A DNA stretch of 9,806 bases from Candidatus Woesearchaeota archaeon. GTDB lineage: Archaea; Nanoarchaeota; Nanoarchaeia; Woesearchaeales; CALCXY01. Shown one piece after another: positions 6,162-9,806 of the stretch. The notes beneath the pieces were generated by a model. It saw only the letters and a program-made list of their open reading frames with translations. It had not been told where the DNA came from and did not search any database. Numbering within the stretch: position 1 is the stretch's first letter; each line of letters opens with the position of its first letter. Location of the stretch: NCBI GenBank assembly GCA_030751555.1, contig JASMFX010000020.1, forward strand, positions 1 to 9,806. The letters run 5' to 3'. The position numbers and the translations under genes are program-made.

Positions 6162-6460
6162 TATGTGATTGTGGAAAAGTACTAGAGGAAAAACTAACAG
6201 AGGTAGATAATATTCAGACAAAAGCAATGGTCTGCCCTAATTGTAATTTTACTACATTAACCAAATTCCAAGCAGAACAATTTGTTAAGCTAAAGCAATT
6301 GCATCAGATAATAGACTCAGAAAGAAAAATAATCAAGATAGGCAATTCAATGGGCCTAACATTACCTGATAACCTTCAGCAATTTGGGGCAAAAATAGGC
6401 GGTAAGATTAAAACAGAGGCCTTAACACCTACATCTTTTAAAGTAGAACTGAGTAAATAA
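6140..6460 (+). CDS. Putative antitoxin: zinc-finger plus AbrB/MazE-like DNA-binding protein
   Basis: A 106-residue protein with two recognisable parts. Residues 9-35 hold a four-Cys site, CDC (C9, C11) and CPNC (C32, C35), as in zinc ribbons. Residues about 41-60 form a linking helix. Residues 62-105 (RKIIKIGNSMGLTLPDNLQQ and what follows) match the swapped-hairpin AbrB/SpoVT/MazE domain, where the IGNSxGLTLP turn is characteristic. The start at 6140 is chosen because GAGGTGA lies 8 nt before it; a further upstream ATG at 6083 in the same frame lies well inside the toxin gene and has no such site. The layout resembles MqsA (zinc N-terminus for toxin binding, C-terminal DNA binding), but with AbrB instead of a helix-turn-helix. 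Expected role: neutralise the upstream protein and repress the shared promoter at the palindrome 5851-5881. Confidence 0.75.
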   Translation: MAEKRKIICDCGKVLEEKLTEVDNIQTKAMVCPNCNFTTLTKFQAEQFVKLKQLHQIIDSERKIIKIGNSMGLTLPDNLQQFGAKIGGKIKTEALTPTSFKVELSK

Positions 6461-6486
6461 ACATTTGAACATCAGAAGTTAGATCT

Positions 6487-6765
6487 TCACTTAACACTCT
6501 TACCAACAACTTTCCTTATCTGTTCATTAGTTTTCTTAATCCTTTGAGCAGCAGCCAATAAAGCCTTTTTAGGGTCACTCCCTTGCCCAGTCTCAACAAT
6601 AAGTCTGGGAATGCCAACAAGAGGGTGCCTGATAGTATAACCAGCATTCTTCACATGGCTATCATTCCACAATTCCTGTCTTAAGGCATTGCAAATCGTG
6701 TTATCGCCACCCTTAATCTGAACAATAAGCTTGTTTTTCTTCTCTAAAAGAACGTTTAATTCCAT
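6487..6765 (-). CDS. rpoL: DNA-directed RNA polymerase subunit Rpo11 (subunit L)
   Basis: Rpo11 pairs with Rpo3 to form the assembly platform of archaeal RNA polymerase, equivalent to one half of the bacterial alpha dimer and to eukaryotic Rpb11. The 92 residues contain the family signature GGDNTICNALRQELW (19-33), in which NTICNALR matches the usual HTLxNLLR motif, then VKNAGYTIRHPLVGIPRLIVET (38-59), and a long C-terminal helix from about residue 64 that packs in the dimer. Length is normal. Asn replaces the common His before TI in the DNTI signature, a mild difference. The gene stands alone with its own strong TATA box and converges with the antitoxin gene, with 26 nt between the stops. 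Confidence 0.95.
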   Translation of the reverse strand: MELNVLLEKKNKLIVQIKGGDNTICNALRQELWNDSHVKNAGYTIRHPLVGIPRLIVETGQGSDPKKALLAAAQRIKKTNEQIRKVVGKSVK

Positions 6766-6787
6766 AAGATGTAGAACTCATGGCCAC

Positions 6788-6795
6788 TATATAAA
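6788..6795 (-). promoter_or_regulatory. TATA box of rpoL
   Basis: The minus strand reads TTTATATA, preceded by GG, and centred 26.5 nt before the ATG at 6765. An out-of-frame ATG 16 nt upstream of the start codon lies between the two, which would be outside a leaderless transcript. Confidence 0.75.
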
Positions 6796-6836
6796 CCTTT
6801 CTTTCCACAAAAGATAACCCTCTAAAACAACATAGA

Positions 6837-6844
6837 TTTTTAAA
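6837..6844 (+). promoter_or_regulatory. TATA box of the first metzincin-like gene
   Basis: TTTTTAAA is centred 26.5 nt before the ATG at 6867, so a leaderless transcript is expected. No ribosome-binding site is seen in the intervening bases. Confidence 0.7.
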
Positions 6845-6866
6845 CTATCTATCATATTCAAACAAA

Positions 6867-7514
6867 ATGAGTCGCAAATTATTCATATGTCCTATTTTTT
6901 CAGAAATATCCCCTAGAGTATTAGACGAACTCGCAGCAGCCTTAGGTGAAAGAATTAATAATGGCACCCAAGTCTACCACGCCATTGGGGTTGAAGATCC
7001 TATTGAAGTTCCTCCAGATCTAGAAGAAGAAATTACTACGGATTTCGATGAGAGAGGAACTGCTCTGCGTCTCGGATCAATGGGAGGAGATGATATCGGC
7101 CTATTAGATTATGTTATGAAACATCTCCCTCAAACAGAAACAAGGAAGCACATTCTCTGTGTTACTGATAGGAACCTAGTAAGATATGATTATGGGTGGG
7201 CCAATAAGCCGCATACCTTTGTCAACGGTGAATGCCTCTGGCAGCCAGGAGTTGCAATCCTAACGAATCACTACATTTCTCAGGAAGAGCATCCTGATCA
7301 GCTTAGATTAGTTCTAGCCATGCATGAAACAGGGCACCTGCGTAGAATAGAAAAACATTGTGATACTCCTGTTAATGGAGCATACTGTGCAATGGCTTCG
7401 AGAGGATCATTGCAAGACCAAGACATAGTCCAACCAACACTCCAAAACCTAGCAGATAAATACTGTGATACATGCAAAGCCAAAATAGTAGACTTTGAAT
7501 TAAATAACTTTTAA
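6867..7514 (+). CDS. Archaemetzincin-like zinc metalloprotease, first of a tandem pair
   Basis: A 215-residue protein following the archaemetzincin plan: an N-terminal strand with a Pro turn (LFICPI), a long helix, a central ILCVTDRNLVRY and TFVNGECLWQPGVAILTNHYI block, then the zinc helix LRLVLAMHETGHLRRIEKHC. H153, E154 and H157 form HExxH; H164 and C165 give the HC of the family, followed by C174, M176 (YCAM, the probable Met-turn) and C200xxC203 (CDTC), completing the four-Cys second zinc site. The oddity is spacing: canonical metzincins have HExxHxxGxxH, but here H164 is one residue later and the Gly is absent. No signal peptide, so it is probably cytoplasmic. The next gene is a diverged copy starting 25 nt downstream. 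Protease activity is not assured given the altered motif. Confidence 0.75.
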   Translation: MSRKLFICPIFSEISPRVLDELAAALGERINNGTQVYHAIGVEDPIEVPPDLEEEITTDFDERGTALRLGSMGGDDIGLLDYVMKHLPQTETRKHILCVTDRNLVRYDYGWANKPHTFVNGECLWQPGVAILTNHYISQEEHPDQLRLVLAMHETGHLRRIEKHCDTPVNGAYCAMASRGSLQDQDIVQPTLQNLADKYCDTCKAKIVDFELNNF

Positions 7515-7517
7515 TAA
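7509..7517 (+). promoter_or_regulatory. TATA box of the second metzincin-like gene, overlapping the first gene's stop
   Basis: TTTTAATAA is centred 27 nt before the ATG at 7540 and overlaps the TAA stop of the preceding gene (7512-7514). The second gene can therefore be transcribed independently even though it lies only 25 nt downstream. Confidence 0.55.
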
Positions 7518-7539
7518 CCACCCTCATTCTCCTTGTATC

Positions 7540-8211
7540 ATGAGACGCCAATTAGCCATAATTCCCGTTCTAACAGCCATGTCCTTTGATGAATTATCAG
7601 CACTAGCTGAGCAATTAGATCAACATCTTAACCAAATAAAACCAGTCTATCATAAAATCACTGTTGAAGAGCCAATCCCAATCTCCCATAAATTCGAAGA
7701 TGAACTTACCATGAACTTTGCAGAAGGTGGCCTTGCTCTGCGTCTAGGACCATATGCTGAAAAACAAATAGGTTTAATGGATCATCTTGCACAAATTGAG
7801 AAAAAAAAGAACATTAAAAGACACAGATTATACGTTTCTGATAGACGCCTTATTAGGTATAGTTTCGGAAGTAAACCTGAAGATTATACCTTTATAATTG
7901 GAGAAGGTCATATCGGCAAAAGAAGCGCAATGATAAGTAACCATTCTCTTCGTTCTAAAGATAATAAAGAACACCTTAGACTCATCCTGGCAATGCACGA
8001 ATTAGGCCATATTCGATTCATGCTGTCACACTGCAAATACCAATTTCCAGATGATAAATATTGTTGCATGGCCCTAGAAGTAGCACATCTCAAAAGAAAG
8101 AGGCCACACCACATCTTAGAATATCTTGCAGCCAAATACTGTGATAAACGTAAAGCAGAAGTAGAAAACTTCAGATTTAATCCGTTTTATAGCCCTAAAA
8201 GATTTTTATAA
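7540..8211 (+). CDS. Archaemetzincin-like zinc metalloprotease, second of a tandem pair, second zinc site altered
   Basis: A 223-residue paralogue of the preceding gene that keeps the same residue numbering for the zinc helix: LRLILAMHELGHIRFMLSHC with H153, E154, H157, H164 and C165. The same one-residue-longer HExxHx6H spacing and absent Gly are shared, so the change predates the duplication. Also shared are the LALRLG segment near 65-70, the SDRRLIRYSFG block and the AAKYCD segment. The second zinc site differs: YCCM (C175, C176, M177) is present, but CDTC has become CDKR, losing its last Cys. This copy also has a basic insert KRKRPHH (185-191) and a longer basic tail ending SPKRFL. It could retain the catalytic zinc while the structural zinc site is weakened or rebuilt with C176. 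Its stop overlaps the METTL5 gene stop by 6 nt on opposite strands. Confidence 0.72.
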   Translation: MRRQLAIIPVLTAMSFDELSALAEQLDQHLNQIKPVYHKITVEEPIPISHKFEDELTMNFAEGGLALRLGPYAEKQIGLMDHLAQIEKKKNIKRHRLYVSDRRLIRYSFGSKPEDYTFIIGEGHIGKRSAMISNHSLRSKDNKEHLRLILAMHELGHIRFMLSHCKYQFPDDKYCCMALEVAHLKRKRPHHILEYLAAKYCDKRKAEVENFRFNPFYSPKRFL

Positions 8212-8841
8212 TCCCTTCTCCATTCTAAAAACAGTAACTGAGATATCCACCCTTCTTTTAGAATGGAATTCCATGCTTCTAGGGATAGGAAACTTATAAT
8301 CCCATGTATGCGTAATCGAGAAGCCAGAATCCCTACAGATAGCCTCTACAAAGCCCCTAGTGCTTGTTTTATGAAAGCTCCACACAACCGAACCCAATGA
8401 GAAAGCCTTCTCCAAAAAAGCCTTATCAGCATGCTTATTTTTAGTCCCAAAAGGGGGGTTCATAATCACCATTCCGTAACTACCCTTTATTGACGACAAA
8501 TCACCATCCAAAACTTTACTCCTACCCAGTAATTTCATAGTGCCTAAATTAGCCCTCAACCCTTCCAAAGCCGACTTCTCACTCTCCAAAAAATCCACAG
8601 AATCAGCACCCAACAACAATGCCCCAATCCCTAAAATTCCAGTTCCAGCCCCTAAATCAGCGATTTTACCCTCTCCAATTCTCACTTTTCCTAAATCACC
8701 CAAAATATGACAATTCCAGAGAACATCTGCAGCTATCTCAGAATCAGTATTATACTGCTCAACACTCACTTTAGCAGATTTGAACCCCTCAACAGCCCCT
8801 AACGCCACAGCAAGTTGTTTTTTCGAACGAATCTCAGCCAT
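8206..8841 (-). CDS. METTL5-type RNA N6-adenine methyltransferase
   Basis: A 211-residue class I SAM-dependent methyltransferase closely following METTL5 and its archaeal homologues: VEQYNT (27-32, matching LEQYPT), SAM-binding motif I ADLGAGTGILGIGALLLGA (61-79), acidic loop residue E86 after strand 2, catalytic motif MNPPFGTKNKHADKAFL (127-143), and WSFHKTSTRGFVE (154-166), a segment characteristic of this family. Human METTL5 makes m6A in small-subunit rRNA with its partner TRMT112; a small-subunit rRNA target is likely here by homology, and no Trm112-like partner is visible in the window. GGTGA four bases before the ATG supports the start at 8841, so this gene probably has a leadered mRNA. 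A possible TATA-like GTATTTAA (minus strand) lies about 60 nt upstream. Its upstream region is unusual in carrying a 64-bp-period repeat. Confidence 0.92.
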   Translation of the reverse strand: MAEIRSKKQLAVALGAVEGFKSAKVSVEQYNTDSEIAADVLWNCHILGDLGKVRIGEGKIADLGAGTGILGIGALLLGADSVDFLESEKSALEGLRANLGTMKLLGRSKVLDGDLSSIKGSYGMVIMNPPFGTKNKHADKAFLEKAFSLGSVVWSFHKTSTRGFVEAICRDSGFSITHTWDYKFPIPRSMEFHSKRRVDISVTVFRMEKGL

Positions 8842-8854
8842 TTTTCACCATATG

Positions 8855-9046
8855 AACTCTCACTTTTGCTAATTTTCCCCTCCTATTAAGCTTTTCCCCT
8901 TAAATACCCCTTCAAACGAACTCTCACTTTAGCTATTTTGACCCTCAAAAACCTCTAGTTTTCCCATATCCTACCAAAAATAAACTCTCACTTTAGCTAT
9001 TTTGACCCAAATTTTCCCTCCAAAATACCCTCCAGAGCTCTCACTT
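8855..9046 (-). repeat. 64-bp-period tandem repeat upstream of the METTL5 gene
   Basis: A core reading AACTCTCACTTTAGCTATTT on the plus strand, followed by TGACCC, starts at 8855, 8919 and 8983, exactly 64 bp apart. The copies at 8919 and 8983 are identical over 26 bp; the one at 8855 has a few differences. A shortened fourth copy, AGCTCTCACTT, starts at 9036. The rest of each unit is less conserved but shares C-rich blocks (AATTTTCCC, AATACCC). On the minus strand the core reads CAAAATAGC followed by AAAGTGAGAGTT and points towards the METTL5 start, the nearest copy ending 13 nt from the ATG. It may be a multiplied promoter or operator element, or simply a decayed tandem duplication; the spacing is seen directly, the role is not. 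Confidence 0.8.
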
Positions 9047-9240
9047 CTCACCAATCTCTCCACCCCATCATCCAATCTCTGCCAATCCTAATACCCCTCT
9101 CAAACCCTCACCACCTTGATCATCCCAAAAACTCAACCATCCCAACCCTCTCATCCATCCATCTTGCCATATTCCATCAACCCCCACCCCTCCAACAATC
9201 ATCATTCCCGGTCTCATTCCCCCTTGGGAATACCCTTCCC
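9047..9240. other. C-rich, G-poor low-complexity intergenic stretch
   Basis: About 190 bases with very few G on the plus strand and repeated short blocks such as CCAATCTCT (twice), CATCC and CCCC runs. No open frame here has convincing protein-like sequence, a promoter or a ribosome-binding site. It joins the METTL5 upstream repeats to the phased array. Several runs of three to five C in a row could give G-rich structure on the minus strand, but I see no regular G-quadruplex pattern. Confidence 0.5.
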
Positions 9241-9406
9241 AATACCCTTTTGTCGTCTAAACATGTCATTCCCAACGTATTCCCATGTCATTCCCAGGAC
9301 TATCCCAGCATAGTCCCAAACATTTAACCAAAAAACAATATTCTCGTCTAAAAAAAACAAATTCATAGTCCCAATACGCTCCCAACATAGTCCCATTATA
9401 GTCCCA
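9224..9406. repeat. Array of TGGGA/TCCCA motifs on an exact 11-bp lattice
   Basis: On the plus strand a TCCCA motif ends at 9274, 9285, 9296, 9307 and 9318, then at 9373, 9384, 9395 and 9406: every step inside each group is 11 bp and the gap between groups is 55 bp (5 x 11). A further TTCCCA ending at 9241 also falls on the lattice and forms an inverted repeat, TTGGGAA-5-TTCCCAA (9224-9242). Flanking bases are also conserved: the left group favours TGTCATTCCCA, the right group ACATAGTCCCA. The gap contains A-rich DNA and a TTCTCGTCTAA element (9341-9351) matching TTGTCGTCTAA at 9250-9260. The 11-bp unit is not a multiple of three, which argues against coding. The array ends 13 bp before the TATA box of the gene at 9449, so a multi-site operator is the leading idea. 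Confidence 0.85.
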
Positions 9407-9418
9407 GAAATCGCAATA

Positions 9419-9426
9419 TTTAAATA
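9419..9426 (+). promoter_or_regulatory. TATA box of the coiled-coil gene at the window end
   Basis: TTTAAATA is centred 26.5 nt before the ATG at 9449, matching the leaderless spacing used elsewhere in the window. Immediately downstream, TGGGAATGA (9429-9437) is an array motif in reversed orientation, and TCCCA (9445-9449) ends at the first base of the start codon, so array-like sites also cover the core promoter. Confidence 0.75.
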
Positions 9427-9448
9427 AGTGGGAATGAAATACTCTCCC

Positions 9449-9806
9449 ATGTGGCCATTCGATGATCCAATATTGAAAAATGACGTGAAGAATCTCAAGC
9501 ATGTCCTAGAGGAATCCTTCACCAATGTCAAGACAGACACCTCCTCCATCTTCCAATGGATTACCTATCTCCAACAAACCAACCAACTCCTCCAAAAAAA
9601 AGCAGAGGATACAGAGACAGTTCTAGCAGATATTATGGACAAACTCGATCAACTCCCCGCCTCCCCAGAAGAACTCAAAAAGCTCATAGACCAACACTAC
9701 CAACCATCTAATATAGACTCCCAAATAGGCAAAATCTCAAGCAAAATAGAGTCCTGGCAGGTTCAAAATGACCAAAAACAGAGTGAAATCTTCCAAAAAT
9801 TAGAAC
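9449..9806 (+). CDS. Coiled-coil protein, 3' end beyond the window
   Basis: An open frame of 119 codons with no stop before the window edge. It begins MWPFDDPILKNDVKNLKHV and continues with FTNVKTDTSSIFQWITYLQQ (24-43), then long charged, Gln/Lys/Glu-rich helices. Heptad-like Leu/Ile spacing in LLQKKAEDTETVLADIMDKL and later IGKISSKIESWQ indicates a coiled coil. I have an impression, not verifiable here, that small DPANN DNA-binding proteins share the SFxNVKxDTxxIFQWxxYL segment before a C-terminal helix-turn-helix; the C-terminus needed to confirm this is missing. The leaderless TATA box and the dense motif array upstream support a real, regulated gene, and a self-regulating DNA-binding protein is a reasonable guess. 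There is no signal peptide or membrane helix in the visible part. Confidence 0.7.
   Translation, partial: MWPFDDPILKNDVKNLKHVLEESFTNVKTDTSSIFQWITYLQQTNQLLQKKAEDTETVLADIMDKLDQLPASPEELKKLIDQHYQPSNIDSQIGKISSKIESWQVQNDQKQSEIFQKLE

Noticed and set aside
8855..9046. CRISPR-like spacing of the 64-bp repeats
   Set aside because: Only three full copies, the core is followed by related and not unique spacers, and no cas genes are present.
9116..9313. Plus-strand open frame of 65 codons rich in Pro, Ser and His
   Set aside because: Low-complexity translation of the C-rich intergenic stretch, ending inside the motif array; no start signal.
9214..9549. Minus-strand open frame of about 111 codons with recurring WDY and G-rich residues
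   Set aside because: Its apparent protein repeats arise from the 11-bp TGGGA array read in shifting frames; it overlaps the TATA box and start of the plus-strand coiled-coil gene and has no promoter or ribosome-binding site of its own.

Overview
The window is AT-rich and looks archaeal. It encodes RNA polymerase subunit Rpo11 (RpoL), a short-chain trans-prenyl diphosphate synthase of the archaeal lipid type, a cis-prenyltransferase, a METTL5-type RNA methyltransferase and two archaemetzincin-like proteins. Eight genes have a TTTAAATA-like TATA box centred 25-28 nt before their ATG, which is the spacing expected for leaderless archaeal transcripts. The small unknown proteins, compact spacing and leaderless promoters would suit a DPANN-type lineage (Woesearchaeota/Pacearchaeota-like), but that placement is inference; no rRNA or other phylogenetic marker settles it.

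Layout. At 1-82 there are two back-to-back perfect or near-perfect hairpins. The prenyl synthase (83-1141, +) follows and ends tail to tail, within a shared TTAA, with a small unknown gene (1138-1503, -). Next come two tandem, diverged, cupin-like paralogues (1579-2346 and 2395-3150, -). Each is driven by a nearly identical 42-bp promoter cassette. Just upstream of the second lies a short uppS relic with an internal deletion (3184-3279, -). A 364-residue coiled-coil protein (3340-4434, -) follows, then the intact uppS (4521-5231, -), which sits behind a conserved unknown gene (5252-5779, -) in a probable operon.

A divergent promoter region separates that operon from a probable type II toxin-antitoxin pair (5883-6161 and 6140-6460, +): a DUF4258/RelE-like protein and a zinc-finger plus AbrB/MazE-like protein, with a palindromic operator between the TATA box and the first start codon. 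rpoL (6487-6765, -) comes next, then two tandem archaemetzincin-like genes (6867-7514 and 7540-8211, +) whose zinc motif is one residue longer than canonical. The METTL5 homologue (8206-8841, -) converges on them.

The 607-nt gap 8842-9448 is not empty. It holds a 64-bp-period tandem repeat next to the METTL5 start, then a C-rich, G-poor stretch, then an array of TGGGA motifs (read on the minus strand) spaced exactly 11 bp apart. This array ends just before the TATA box of a coiled-coil gene that runs off the window (9449-9806, +).

How the genes fit together. The prenyl synthase and UppS act on the same isoprenoid pool: membrane ether lipids and polyprenyl/dolichyl glycan carriers respectively. 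Rpo11 and METTL5 are core information-processing genes. The toxin-antitoxin pair, the cupin pair, the metzincin pair and the coiled-coil genes look like lineage-specific accessory content. The best candidates for something new are the zinc-finger/AbrB toxin-antitoxin pair, the 11-bp phased motif array, and the metzincin pair with its altered motif.
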